Shown here piece after piece: positions 37,284 to 46,575 of a DNA stretch of 64,000 nt. The position numbers and the translations under genes were made by a program. The DNA is from Calothrix sp. HK-06. Lineage in GTDB: Bacteria; Cyanobacteriota; Cyanobacteriia; Cyanobacteriales; Nostocaceae. How positions within the stretch are numbered: position 1 is the first letter of the stretch; each line of letters begins with the position of its first letter. The notes beneath the pieces are model-generated. The model did not search any database. It was not told where the DNA came from and saw nothing but the letters and a program-made list of their open reading frames with translations. The DNA is taken from assembly GCF_001904745.1 (NCBI RefSeq), contig NZ_MRCD01000017.1, forward strand, positions 1 to 64,000, written 5' to 3'.

Positions 37284-40265
37284 ATGAACTTAAGTATTCG
37301 CCATTGGCTGGCGAGCAAATTTATCAAAAATAACTACAGAGAAGCACTTAACCCAAGTTCCATCTCTGGAATATCCCTACGTATTATCAATGAGATTGAA
37401 GATAAAAGTTTAACTTTTTTTGACATATGTAGTCTAGCAGAAATACTTGAGTTGCCTATAAGGTTAGCGTGTCTTGAAATTCCTGTAATTATTCAACTAA
37501 CCCAAAGTCTACTATCCAACAGTAGTCAAAAAAAACCGTTGAAGCGGAATGAGGGAACGTGGCAGGGATTTCAAATTGCGTATCTACTAGCTCTATTACA
37601 AATTTTAGAGCAGGAGATTCATTTAAAAAAGCCCTGGTTAAACCGAGCAATGTTTTGGTCGGACGTAGAAACTTGCTTTCCTCTTACTGATGGGATGTTA
37701 CAAGCTTTGCTGAAAACGCTTCAAGGAGTCAAATTAACTGATACTCAAGCAGAACAAGCGCTCTTATTAATGGCTGACTCCTTTTTAGTGCAGCAAATGA
37801 ATAGTGCGACTGTAGCTTGGTTAAAAGCAAACGGCGCCGAGGAAACCGAAGCCAAATTAATGGTACAGCGATTATCACACGCACTACCAGGACATTTACT
37901 CGAAGTAATTGCCCAAAATGCTGCTGGTTTGGCACAACTACAAAAATTTGTGCGGTTGCAGGTAAATTATACAAGTGGCACAAGCGCTAATTCACATGTT
38001 GTGTCAGGCGCCACCAATACAGATAAATCACTCACCGTCCACAGGTCAAAAATAGACTTACACTGCGAGCAATACCGTGCTAGCTTAATCAAATTTTTAG
38101 CTGAACCCCTATTTTTAGAATCATTTTCACTTAAAGATATATATGTACCACCCAAAGGATTAGTATTTGATACAAATAGCCAATACGAACCTAAAACAGT
38201 TCAGCTAGTTGATTTAACAACATGGTTACTACAAGAACTCGAAAATTCGGGTGATATCACTTTTATTGAAGCCGAAGCAGGTTATGGAAAGACGAGCTTT
38301 TGCCAAATGCTTGCCGCAAAAATGGCTCAAGAAATTTACCCAAGCTGGATGCCTATACTGATAAAATTACGTGATGTTTCTGAATGCAATAGTTTTATTG
38401 AAACTCTTTGCTCTGCACTTCCAGAAGATTTATCTATCCACCTGGCACAATGGTTGAAACATGAATATCCAAGATGTTTAATAATCCTCGATGGTTTCGA
38501 TGAACTACCCTTCACAACAAATAAAATATTAAAAACAAAGTTTATCAACCAACTACTTAACTTCCAGTCGCAGTCGCAGCACAAAGTTGTTTTAACTTCG
38601 CGACCAATCGATTTAACTGATATTACAGATGAGACAACACCATTGCGACGCATTAAAATGCAACCGCTTGAGCAGGAGCAACTGCGAATTTGGTTTCAAA
38701 ATTGGATTGCTGTACAGTCGGCGCCAATTGCTCAAAACTTCTTCATGTTCTTAAAGCAAGCGGGGTTATTTTCGGGTAAATCAAAGTTACCTGAATTAGC
38801 AGCGCTAGTACGTCAACCCTTAATGCTATATTTACTAGGTATTTTATACCGAGATGGATTACTAGAAGATGACATTATCGAACTAGCTTCTTCACGGCAA
38901 AACGGTGGCGCCTTTGTAATGTGGGAAATTTATCAGCGTCTCAACCGTTGGTTATTGGGATATCCTTTAATAGGTGGAATAAAACCGATATTAATACGTG
39001 AAGGAACAGCCCATATTCACCGCACCCAAGATGCCATCATAAATCTTCTACAAAACCATCATCCCAAAGATGTACATACGCGGATGCTATCCCAGGCATT
39101 AAAAATATTGCATTCGCAACAGGATATAGAATCAGAAGCATCAGACATTTTGCCCGCATTTTATTTTGATAACTATACCCCAAACAAAATCAAATTCTCT
39201 CATCCAAAACTAGGTGAATTATTATGTGCCGATGCAATTGCTACACAGCTAAAATTACTTACTCAACGTCAGCGTAATGATTACGGCGAATCAAACTTTA
39301 TAATCGACAATCATACAAGTATTGCACAGCACGTTTATAACCTACTAGGATATGGAATTATCAGTTCTAAAATAGGAGAATTAGTAATCGAAGCATTACG
39401 CCAATGTGAACTCAAAGATATATTCGCAGTATTATGTGACCGTTTACTAATCGTCTGGCATGGCTACTGCCAAGGTCGTTGGCTTGATGAATTTGTAGTA
39501 CACAACGCTCGAAATTATTATAAAGATTTACAAAACCCGCTCAACGTTGAACAAATTAACGCCGCAGTCGGGCTAAATTTATTTTTCTTGCTTTGCGACT
39601 GTCACCGCATGTCCAAGCGTATATTTAGCCCCTGCCATAACCCCCAAGTATTAGCACAATTAATTTCTAGAACAAATATTTTGGCACCACATGCATTTAG
39701 TGAGCGAGCAAATCGTAAAACTTTTACAGCTTTAAACCTATCAAATGCTGACCTGACCCAAGTTACTCTAACAGGAGTTTCTCTAGAAGGAGCAAACTTA
39801 ACAAACGCCAAACTAACAGGCGCCAACCTAGCTTCTTCAAACCTAAGCAGCGCCGATCTAACAGGTGCCGATCTTACAGGCGCCAACCTAGAACGTGCCA
39901 ACTTAACCAATACAAACTTATCAGTAGCCAATTTAGAGCGTGCGAACTTAACAGGCACAAGGTTAACATCAACAGTCCTGACAAATGCCTGCTTATATAA
40001 CGCCATACTATCGGAACTAGATAAAGAAGCGGTTAGTTTACAGGGAGCAATGTTCGCACCCGAAGAATACCGTGCGCTCAAAAAAATATTAGCGCATCAA
40101 TCACAGTTAGAAGGTTCTTATACTTCCGACTCAACCACAGGCACAAACATTTGGTTAAACAATACACCAGAAATAGGAATGATTGAAAGCGTTGAAGGAG
40201 AAATGCTACCAGAAGATTTATATGAAGACGAAGTAGATGACGAAACCTTCATTGGAACTTACTAA
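37284..40265 (+). CDS. NACHT-type STAND NTPase with C-terminal pentapeptide repeats
   Basis: 993 residues. The N-terminal 300 residues are helical and unassigned. A NACHT-like NTPase follows: Walker A FIEAEAGYGKTSFCQML at about 327-343, Walker B CLIILDGFDELPF at about 395-407, then KVVLTSRPIDLTD (sensor-like) and a winged-helix-like region. A pentapeptide-repeat solenoid occupies about 812-910 (ALNLSNADLTQVTL, TGANLASSNLSSADLTGADL), then an acidic tail. STAND NTPases of this kind act as ligand-triggered switches; several bacterial NACHT proteins defend against phage. Here the trigger and effector are unknown and no defence genes are adjacent. It is divergent from the DUF3685 gene. Confidence 0.88.
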   Translation: MNLSIRHWLASKFIKNNYREALNPSSISGISLRIINEIEDKSLTFFDICSLAEILELPIRLACLEIPVIIQLTQSLLSNSSQKKPLKRNEGTWQGFQIAYLLALLQILEQEIHLKKPWLNRAMFWSDVETCFPLTDGMLQALLKTLQGVKLTDTQAEQALLLMADSFLVQQMNSATVAWLKANGAEETEAKLMVQRLSHALPGHLLEVIAQNAAGLAQLQKFVRLQVNYTSGTSANSHVVSGATNTDKSLTVHRSKIDLHCEQYRASLIKFLAEPLFLESFSLKDIYVPPKGLVFDTNSQYEPKTVQLVDLTTWLLQELENSGDITFIEAEAGYGKTSFCQMLAAKMAQEIYPSWMPILIKLRDVSECNSFIETLCSALPEDLSIHLAQWLKHEYPRCLIILDGFDELPFTTNKILKTKFINQLLNFQSQSQHKVVLTSRPIDLTDITDETTPLRRIKMQPLEQEQLRIWFQNWIAVQSAPIAQNFFMFLKQAGLFSGKSKLPELAALVRQPLMLYLLGILYRDGLLEDDIIELASSRQNGGAFVMWEIYQRLNRWLLGYPLIGGIKPILIREGTAHIHRTQDAIINLLQNHHPKDVHTRMLSQALKILHSQQDIESEASDILPAFYFDNYTPNKIKFSHPKLGELLCADAIATQLKLLTQRQRNDYGESNFIIDNHTSIAQHVYNLLGYGIISSKIGELVIEALRQCELKDIFAVLCDRLLIVWHGYCQGRWLDEFVVHNARNYYKDLQNPLNVEQINAAVGLNLFFLLCDCHRMSKRIFSPCHNPQVLAQLISRTNILAPHAFSERANRKTFTALNLSNADLTQVTLTGVSLEGANLTNAKLTGANLASSNLSSADLTGADLTGANLERANLTNTNLSVANLERANLTGTRLTSTVLTNACLYNAILSELDKEAVSLQGAMFAPEEYRALKKILAHQSQLEGSYTSDSTTGTNIWLNNTPEIGMIESVEGEMLPEDLYEDEVDDETFIGTY

Positions 40266-40293
40266 AACTGGAACTTATTAAAACTGCGAGCAA

Positions 40294-40367
40294 TGTCATT
40301 CTGAGCGTAGCGAAGAATCTCAATAATTCCGATACTTAAGAGATGCTTCACTGCGTTCAGCATGACA
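40294..40367. repeat. Dispersed hairpin repeat
   Basis: TGTCATTCTGAGCGTAGCGA and TTCACTGCGTTCAGCATGACA are inverted, with AGAATCTC and GAGATGC inside also pairing. It lies between two convergent genes and belongs to a widespread dispersed family. Confidence 0.7.
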
Positions 40368-40383
40368 AACATAGGCGCTTCCG

Positions 40384-40833
40384 CTAACCTTGTGTATTGC
40401 GGTAGCCAACGAAGTTAATACTGTAATCAGTAATTTTAACTCCAGTTTGTTCTTCGATTTGACGAATTAAATCTTGGGGGAGTTCGACATGGACATCAAG
40501 AATTTGGTTCGTATCCAAACAGTTGACGTGACTGTGAGAATCACTAATATTACCGTAAAGGCGCCCGTCGCAGCGTTCAATACACTCGATGATACCCTGT
40601 GAAGAAAGAGCTTCTAAGTTTTGATACACAGAAGTATGACCGATATCTTTGCCTTGTTGGTTGAGACGGTCGTAAATTTCTCGTGCTGATAGGTGTTCTT
40701 GCGCTTGCCACAACAGTTCGAGTATAAAACGACGTTGACGGCTAACGCGCATACCCAGGTCTTGACACCGTTCAAGCGCGTCTTCAAGGGAGCGAATAGG
40801 TTTTGATGTTATCGATGTCACTGGATTTTGCAT
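40384..40833 (-). CDS. Fur-family regulator, PerR/FurC-like
   Basis: 149 residues. The DNA-binding domain MRVSRQRRFILELLWQAQEH, LSAREIYDRLNQQG, GHTSVYQNLEALSSQGII is normal Fur. The regulatory metal site residues H and D lie in SDSHSHVNCLDTNQILDVHV. The two CxxC zinc motifs of Fur and Zur are absent. The sequence is most like the peroxide regulator PerR (FurC) of Anabaena. It would repress peroxide-defence genes until metal-catalysed oxidation. No target gene is adjacent. Confidence 0.85.
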   Translation of the reverse strand: MQNPVTSITSKPIRSLEDALERCQDLGMRVSRQRRFILELLWQAQEHLSAREIYDRLNQQGKDIGHTSVYQNLEALSSQGIIECIERCDGRLYGNISDSHSHVNCLDTNQILDVHVELPQDLIRQIEEQTGVKITDYSINFVGYRNTQG

Positions 40834-41064
40834 ATGCGAGTTTGTTAATGGAATAATTGTGCAGCAGGAGTGTTTTGTTATATATGCAACTATTGTGCAA
40901 CTAATATCACGTTTATTGCTACCTGTACTTCAAGATGTCGTGACACATGAAATTACAGATACAGATTTGTTTCCTTTGAACATCGAGTACGATAAGTTAT
41001 TTCATTAAATTCTAATTCATACTCATTACAACTTTAGCTTAAAAACCATAAAATCGTCTATCAA

Positions 41065-42021
41065 ATGCAAACACTTTTACTGATTGCCACGACAACATAC
41101 CATGCTTTGATGTGTTGCTTAGAGGATAAAAAGTCGGCGCCAGGTCAAATCGTGAATATTGGTTGTTGTAAATTACACATCTATAGCAAAGGTGAAGGCA
41201 GTCCCACAGTAGTCATCGACCACAGTCTTGGAGGTATCGAAGGTTATTTTTTAATCGACGAATTAGCGAAAATAACAAGGGTTTGCGTATACGACCGTGC
41301 GGGGTTTGGGTGGAGTGATATAAGTTGGCGCCCACGCACCAGCAAAAACATAGTCACAGAGCTAGATTTACTACTTACAAAAGCTAACATTCAACCACCG
41401 TATATTCTCGTAGGTAATTCATTTGGAAGTTATAACGTGCGACTTTATCGAGAGCGATTTCCCGAAAAAGTAGCAGGGATAGTGCTTACCGACGGGTTAC
41501 ATGAATCTAACATGTTAAAAATGCAGTTTGACCTACAAGCGTTAAAATACTTCTTCGCTTCAGGGTTTGTAATGTCGGTTATAGGCGCCACGCTAGGTAT
41601 AGTTAGAATATGTAAATTATGCGGAATATTTAGATTACTCAAACCAGAACTAGGCAACTTTACTCATGAAACGCGCGAACAAGTAATGCATTCATTTTGC
41701 CGTCCCAAACACTGGTTAACAATGGCGAGAGAAATTTTAAACTTAGATACAAGTAGTAAACAACTAAGAATAGCAAATAACTTTGGCACCTTACCAATAA
41801 TTAGTATCAAAGCCAACAGTTTCTTCAAACCAGCACTTTGGACTAACTTTATCCCACTAAAAAGTGCCAACAAACTACGCGACTCAATGCACGAAGAAAT
41901 CATGAAACTATCCACAAACTGCACTCAACTTCAAACAAACAACAGCGGTCACTTCATATGGATAGACGAACCACAAATAATCACAACAGCAGTAAAAATG
42001 ATTATCGAAAACCTTCAATAA
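41065..42021 (+). CDS. Alpha/beta hydrolase
   Basis: 318 residues. The nucleophile elbow is ILVGNSFGSYNVRLY (GxSxG), the oxyanion region IDHSLGGIEGYF, the Tyr/Asp strand RVCVYDRAGFGWSD, and the candidate catalytic His is in NNSGHFIWIDEPQ. A hydrophobic start, MQTLLLIATTTYHALMCCLE, may be a weak signal or anchor. Substrate unknown; related cyanobacterial enzymes act on esters or lipids. It follows the perR-like gene divergently. Confidence 0.85.
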   Translation: MQTLLLIATTTYHALMCCLEDKKSAPGQIVNIGCCKLHIYSKGEGSPTVVIDHSLGGIEGYFLIDELAKITRVCVYDRAGFGWSDISWRPRTSKNIVTELDLLLTKANIQPPYILVGNSFGSYNVRLYRERFPEKVAGIVLTDGLHESNMLKMQFDLQALKYFFASGFVMSVIGATLGIVRICKLCGIFRLLKPELGNFTHETREQVMHSFCRPKHWLTMAREILNLDTSSKQLRIANNFGTLPIISIKANSFFKPALWTNFIPLKSANKLRDSMHEEIMKLSTNCTQLQTNNSGHFIWIDEPQIITTAVKMIIENLQ

Positions 42022-42188
42022 ACTTAACAATCTCCCAAAATCAACATCTTATAAAATACATCTCTTGTGGATCAGGCATCCTGCCTGTTGATTTATATTC
42101 ATTTATGTTCATTTATATCCATGTGTGCTTCTTTTTATCACTGCATGTTACACTTGTAGTAAATGTAGTTAAGCAAAGTGATTATTTT

Positions 42189-42674
42189 ATGTCAGACGAT
42201 TGGCATCTTACCGTCTACAGCCGTAAAAAGCAAATGGTGTTAGGCATACTAGCTAAGAGAATATTAGAGACTTCACCAGAATGGGCTGCAGAATATAGGT
42301 ATAACATCCTCTCACATGATATATTGCCAAATCCTCCATACCTTCTATTTGCTTTTCCTTGTAGGCTATACTTATGGAAAAACTCGGATGCATCAGTCGA
42401 TAATATACTGCCAAATTATAATATTGACGCTTATCCTATTTTGAAACCATATTCTGATAAAATAAATGTTGAATTAGAACATATTTATTGCAATACTACC
42501 TTTGAATTTATAGTCGAATCTTGGCTTGGAAAAATCATGGATATAAAAGAATCACCATCAAATTTAGATACATCCGAACAATGGTTAATAGAATCTGGAC
42601 TTTACACAGCAATCAAAGGAGGAAAATTTGCCACTCAGTTATGGCGTGAATATCGTGAAGATATAGATTATTAA
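42189..42674 (+). CDS. Hypothetical protein, PD-(D/E)XK-like family, paralog 1
   Basis: 161 residues from the ATG at 42189; a longer frame back to 41958 overlaps the hydrolase and is rejected. Key segments are DWHLTVYSRKKQMVLGILAK, SPEWAAEYRYNILSHDILP, PYLLFAFPCRLYLWKNSD and EQWLIESGLYTAIKGGKF. It is clearly homologous to the frameshifted gene at 42779. In the paralog the strand reads QLVLAAEVKAGL, the E-x-K signature of a PD-(D/E)XK fold; here it has become VLGILAK, so this copy is probably catalytically dead. Possibly an antitoxin-like or accessory partner of the PIN protein downstream; this is inference. Confidence 0.6.
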   Translation: MSDDWHLTVYSRKKQMVLGILAKRILETSPEWAAEYRYNILSHDILPNPPYLLFAFPCRLYLWKNSDASVDNILPNYNIDAYPILKPYSDKINVELEHIYCNTTFEFIVESWLGKIMDIKESPSNLDTSEQWLIESGLYTAIKGGKFATQLWREYREDIDY

Positions 42675-42778
42675 AATCATTTGGATGAACATCGCTTATA
42701 GTTCTTAGTTACAGTTTAGCAAAACCGCATAAAATTTATTATAATAGAAACTAATTCCTTTACACCAACTTTGTTATT

Positions 42779-43234
42779 ATGTCAGACTGGGATATTAGTA
42801 TTTACAATAGTTATAATCAACTGGTCTTAGCAGCAGAAGTTAAAGCTGGGTTAAACGCACCATTAGAATGGGCAGCAGAGTTTAGGCGTAATATATTTTC
42901 GCACGGACTTTACGCTCCAATGCCGTATTTCATGTTTATTTTTCCAGACAAAATATATATGTGGAAAGACCCCAGCACATCAGATAAAATCACACTACCT
43001 GATTACACTATAGATGCTTATCCTCTTTTTGCTAATTACTATGAGAGAGCTGGTATTGACCCTAGTCAAGTAGAACGTTCAAGCTTGGAATTTATTGCAT
43101 CTACATTGGTTGGGAAGAATTATTAATTTCTCTAACTCACCCGATGATTTAGATGAATATCACCAATGGATGATTGAATCAGGACTGTACAATGCTATTT
43201 CAGGAGGACATCTTTCACTCGAGGCAGTTGCGTG
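42779..43234 (+). pseudogene. PD-(D/E)XK-like family, paralog 2 (frameshifted)
   Basis: The first frame (42779-43126) reads DWDISIYNSYNQLVLAAEVK (E-x-K), PLEWAAEFRRNIFSHGLYAP, PYFMFIFPDKIYMWKD, and ends after TLVGKNY. A one-base shift at about 43108 joins it to WLGRIINFSNSPDDLDEYHQ, WMIESGLYNAISGGHLSLEA and a stop at 43234. This restores the C-terminus of paralog 1. It overlaps the GTG start of the PIN gene (43232) by 3 bp, an arrangement typical of coupled toxin-antitoxin genes. The frameshift could be real decay, programmed, or a sequencing error. Confidence 0.65.
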
Positions 43235-43837
43235 AAAATTTATGTTGAAACGAATTTTGTTTTTGAAATCGTTTTCGAGCAAGAACAATTTGCTAGTTGT
43301 GAACAAATATTACAACTTATTGAAGCTGGTCGTATACAGCTTATAGTTCCTGCTTACAGTTTAGCAGAACCGCATGAAAAATTGATTCGTCAAGCAAGAA
43401 AACGGATAGAAATACAACAAGCAATTGATACGGAGCTAAAACAATTACTACGCACAGCATCTTATCAAACCCGTTTTAATAGTACAGACAATGTTTCAAA
43501 TTTACTACTCCAAAGCATTCAGGATGAAAAGCATCGTTTTAGTCAATATCGTGATAGGTTTTTAAAATGCGCGGAAATAATCCCAATGAATGCGGATGTA
43601 ATGCGTGATGCTGCGACAAATGAAGTTGCCCTTAAATTTCAACCCCAAGATGCAATTATATATGCATCGGTTATGTTTCACTTACGCCAAAACCCACCTC
43701 AAATAGCTTGTTTTATCAATCGAAATGCAAGAGATTTTCATAATCCTATTACCAATAATGATTTAAACAGATTTAATTGCAGGATGATACCAAGTTTTGA
43801 TGACGGTTACAACTTTATCCAATCGCGAATACGATAA
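43232..43837 (+). CDS. PIN-domain protein
   Basis: 201 residues. N-terminal YVETNFVFEIVFEQEQF, mid-region acidic residues, QPQDAIIYASVMFHL and FINRNARDFHNP match the PIN fold of single-strand-RNA nucleases. The usual first Asp is a Glu (VETN for VDTN). The start is GTG at 43232, overlapping the upstream frameshifted gene by 3 bp, so translation is probably coupled. In that context it is a candidate toxin of an unrecognised toxin-antitoxin pair, with the PD-(D/E)XK-like protein as partner. Confidence 0.75.
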   Translation: MKIYVETNFVFEIVFEQEQFASCEQILQLIEAGRIQLIVPAYSLAEPHEKLIRQARKRIEIQQAIDTELKQLLRTASYQTRFNSTDNVSNLLLQSIQDEKHRFSQYRDRFLKCAEIIPMNADVMRDAATNEVALKFQPQDAIIYASVMFHLRQNPPQIACFINRNARDFHNPITNNDLNRFNCRMIPSFDDGYNFIQSRIR

Positions 43838-43948
43838 TTTTAAGTCAAAATAACTTGTCCCAACCGCTTCATAATTTGCAACACTTCCCCTAATTCATGG
43901 CGCCTCAGAAACAACGAAAAAGTTCTTGACACTTAAACTTTTAATTTG

Positions 43949-44353
43949 TTAGTCATCCCTTGTGTAGATACCTTCTGCTATCAAATATAGTGTAAATACT
44001 AGTATACATGCACCAGCGATTGCATCCAACCAAATTAGCGTATGCATTTTGAAAGAAAATGGTACTTTGGCAGGAAAGAAATAATGTCCTGGACTAAAGG
44101 CGCCTGTTACAGAGTAAATTGCAATACTAAGGTAGGCAAGCCAGAAAACTCGGTTTATGTATAAAAAATATCCGCTTATCCCTATTATTGTCAAAATGAC
44201 CCAGGCTACCCAAACGTCTTGTTGAGTAAGCCAAATAGGGGCAGAGTAGTGTTCAAAATCAAGAAAGTTATCAGTGTAGTGAAATGCTGTAATTACTATA
44301 TTAATTACCAGCAAAATCAGTAACCACTTCTGATGCTGTTGTATTTTATCCAT
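43949..44353 (-). CDS. Small polytopic membrane protein
   Basis: About 134 residues from the ATG at 44353 (MDKIQQHQKW). Four hydrophobic segments: LLILLVINIVITAFHYTDNF, VWVAWVILTIIGISGYFLY, VFWLAYLSIAIYSVTGAF and LIWLDAIAGACILVFTLYL. HYTDN and PGHYFF might bind metal, but no family is recognised. It lies 105 bp downstream of the AraC regulator gene on the same strand and may be in its operon. Confidence 0.65.
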   Translation of the reverse strand: MDKIQQHQKWLLILLVINIVITAFHYTDNFLDFEHYSAPIWLTQQDVWVAWVILTIIGISGYFLYINRVFWLAYLSIAIYSVTGAFSPGHYFFPAKVPFSFKMHTLIWLDAIAGACILVFTLYLIAEGIYTRDD

Positions 44354-44458
44354 GTTTATTTCCTTTTGACAGCAAAAACTCGACATGCTGCCTACAATAC
44401 ACAAGCAAGAAAACTATGTCTTGGTAATTCTATGGAAAATTTGTCAAATCTTACGATT

Positions 44459-45355
44459 TTAAATTTGGTTTCGATATTGTTTTGGAGTTACTCCAACATG
44501 TTGACGAAAAAGTTTAGTTAAACGACTTTGGTCAAACAATCCTACATTCTGAGCAACTTTGGCAATACTAAGGTTTGATTTTGCCAAGAGATGCTTTGCT
44601 GTTTTGATACGGTAGTTGATTATATATTGATAAGGTGTGGCGCCTGTTGATTGTTTAAAAAGTTGCACAAAATAATTTGGACTTAGCTGTACAAGTGCTG
44701 CAAGTTCAGCTAGACTCAAATCACGATTGAAATATGTATGAATATAATCTAATACAGACTGTAACTTAGATAGAGACAACCCGCACGTAGGAAGGCGCCA
44801 TACGGTCTTAGTAGTAGCGTAATATTTAATTAGGTGAACGCTTAAAAGTGTAATTGCAGATTCAATGTATAGATTATTACTAATGTTATCTTCTTCAAGT
44901 TCAGCTTTAAGTGCCAGACCAATACCATAGATAAGTGAATCATCAATTGCGAATTGTGGCGCCAGTTCAGTAGTGTGGATGTTTAATTCCTCATTGACAA
45001 AATATTTTAGCATTTGTGGAGAAATACAAAGCTGAACAAACTCAGCTTCATTACTCCAAGAAATTGTTTGAGGAATAGTTGCCGGATGAATACCAATCTT
45101 GCCAAAACTGTAAGTACCTTCAAGCAATCGTCCTTCTAAATGCCGTGTGCCTTGTATAGGTTGACCTGTATAAATCATAATACTATGCTGTGCAAACGAT
45201 AATTCAGGTGTTTTCCAAGATGGTTGACGGTGATGAGCTAGATAAATTTGATTCCACCCCTTTGTAGCACTGGAAATAGTGGGAGCGACAGGAAGCGCAT
45301 TCAAGAGCGTTCGTTCTTGAGTGACATCAACAGCAACAGGATAGCTATCTGACAT
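44459..45355 (-). CDS. AraC family transcriptional regulator
   Basis: 298 residues. The C-terminal 100 residues are an AraC DNA-binding domain with two HTH motifs: RDLSLAELAALVQLSPNYFV, QLFKQSTGATPYQYIINYRI, then NLSIAKVAQNVGLFDQSRLT and KLFRQHVGVTPKQYRN. The N-terminal half is a cupin-like ligand domain (GIHPATIPQTISWSNEAEFV). ATG at 45355 (MSDSYPVAVDV). The small membrane gene downstream on the same strand could be a target. Confidence 0.9.
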   Translation of the reverse strand: MSDSYPVAVDVTQERTLLNALPVAPTISSATKGWNQIYLAHHRQPSWKTPELSFAQHSIMIYTGQPIQGTRHLEGRLLEGTYSFGKIGIHPATIPQTISWSNEAEFVQLCISPQMLKYFVNEELNIHTTELAPQFAIDDSLIYGIGLALKAELEEDNISNNLYIESAITLLSVHLIKYYATTKTVWRLPTCGLSLSKLQSVLDYIHTYFNRDLSLAELAALVQLSPNYFVQLFKQSTGATPYQYIINYRIKTAKHLLAKSNLSIAKVAQNVGLFDQSRLTKLFRQHVGVTPKQYRNQI

Positions 45356-45436
45356 AGTTAGGATTTGCCTATGAGGAGTTAGAAACAAAGAATATAAGCT
45401 GATATATTGTAACTAGAACTTGTTTAAGCTAATTTT

Positions 45437-45748
45437 ATGCCTATTTGTTCAAGATGGAGTACAGGGTTTGATGCAAGTTCATCTAACTGCCCTAATTGCG
45501 GTACTGTATGGAACGCAAACGCTAAGAGTCGGAGTAACCGAACAATCTGGCGAAAAATGACAACTTATTCACTAATAGTTGGAATGATTGTTTCATTTTT
45601 AAGCTTTATTGCTAACTTTTTTGTTGGCTGGTACTTTATTTTTAATAACAACGTATTTCAAGGATTCTTAATTATTTTTATAGGAATGCCACTTTCATTT
45701 GCACAACTAACAGTATTTTACTTTGTCTTACAAAAACTTGATTCATAA
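45437..45748 (+). CDS. Zinc-ribbon plus membrane-helix hypothetical protein
   Basis: 103 residues. The N-terminus has CSRWSTGFDASSSNCPNCGT, reminiscent of a small zinc ribbon, although the first CxxC is CSRW so metal binding is doubtful. Two transmembrane helices follow (YSLIVGMIVSFLSFIANFFV; GFLIIFIGMPLSFAQLTVFY). Function unknown; the gene is divergent from the araC gene. Confidence 0.55.
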   Translation: MPICSRWSTGFDASSSNCPNCGTVWNANAKSRSNRTIWRKMTTYSLIVGMIVSFLSFIANFFVGWYFIFNNNVFQGFLIIFIGMPLSFAQLTVFYFVLQKLDS

Positions 45749-45850
45749 AAATAATTCCTTCCCTCTCTTTGCGCCCTTTGCGTCCTTTGTGGTTCGTTAA
45801 ATAAACCTAGTTTTTATCAAAAATGTACGAAAGCCATAAATAAAATTATA

Positions 45851-46387
45851 ATGTGCGACCGAAAGCTTTTAATATTAGACCTTGATGAAACACTTATCTA
45901 CGCGACAGAAACACCCCTTGCACGCGAAGCTGATTTTATTGTTGAACCATATTATGTTTATAGGCGCCCACATTTAGGACAATTTCTTAACACCTGTTTA
46001 AATTGGTTTGATGTTGCTGTATGGACTTCCTCTACTAAAGATTATGCAGTAGAAATTGTTGCTGCTATATTTGAAAATCTTAATTCTTTGGCTTTCTTAT
46101 GGGCTAGCGAACGCTGTACAATTACTTACGACTATGAGCTACTCGTACATTATTCACGTAAAAGGCTGAAAAAGGTTAAACGTAAAGGCTACGCTCTAGA
46201 ATCTATTATCGCCGTAGATGACACCCCGCAAAAATGGAGTCAAAGTTACGGTAATTTAGTCCAGGTTAAACCCTTTGAAGGTGATGAAACGGATGACGAG
46301 TTGCCCCGTTTGCTGGTTTATCTGGATAAATTAAGGAACGAGAAGAATATACGTGCGGTTGAAAAAAGGTCTTGGCGATATATGTAG
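45851..46387 (+). CDS. NIF/FCP1-type HAD phosphatase
   Basis: 178 residues. HAD motif I LLILDLDETLIYATE (DxDxT), motif II VAVWTSSTKDYA, motif III region KRLKKVKRKGY and IIAVDDTPQKWSQSYGN (DD). This is the catalytic domain of CTD-like small phosphatases of the NLI-interacting family. Bacterial members are mostly of unknown substrate. The YRRPHLGQFL cap segment is typical. No neighbour gives a pathway. Confidence 0.85.
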   Translation: MCDRKLLILDLDETLIYATETPLAREADFIVEPYYVYRRPHLGQFLNTCLNWFDVAVWTSSTKDYAVEIVAAIFENLNSLAFLWASERCTITYDYELLVHYSRKRLKKVKRKGYALESIIAVDDTPQKWSQSYGNLVQVKPFEGDETDDELPRLLVYLDKLRNEKNIRAVEKRSWRYM

Positions 46388-46575
46388 AGTTGTGGAGCAG
46401 GTGTCCTCACCTGCCCCCGCATCTGGAACAGGCAAGGATGCCTATTCCACAAGAGGATTAATTTAATTTTTGGGAATATAAATATTTCTTTAAAATACCC
46501 CTTGACTACAGGATACTACGTCATGTAGTATAAAACCTTCGGAAGCTTACCACTCACACAGTAAAAGTGTGCATC

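Noticed and set aside
41958-42188. Upstream extension of the 42189 gene
   Set aside because: It overlaps the hydrolase gene and encodes no conserved sequence; the ATG at 42189 aligns with the paralog start MSDWD.
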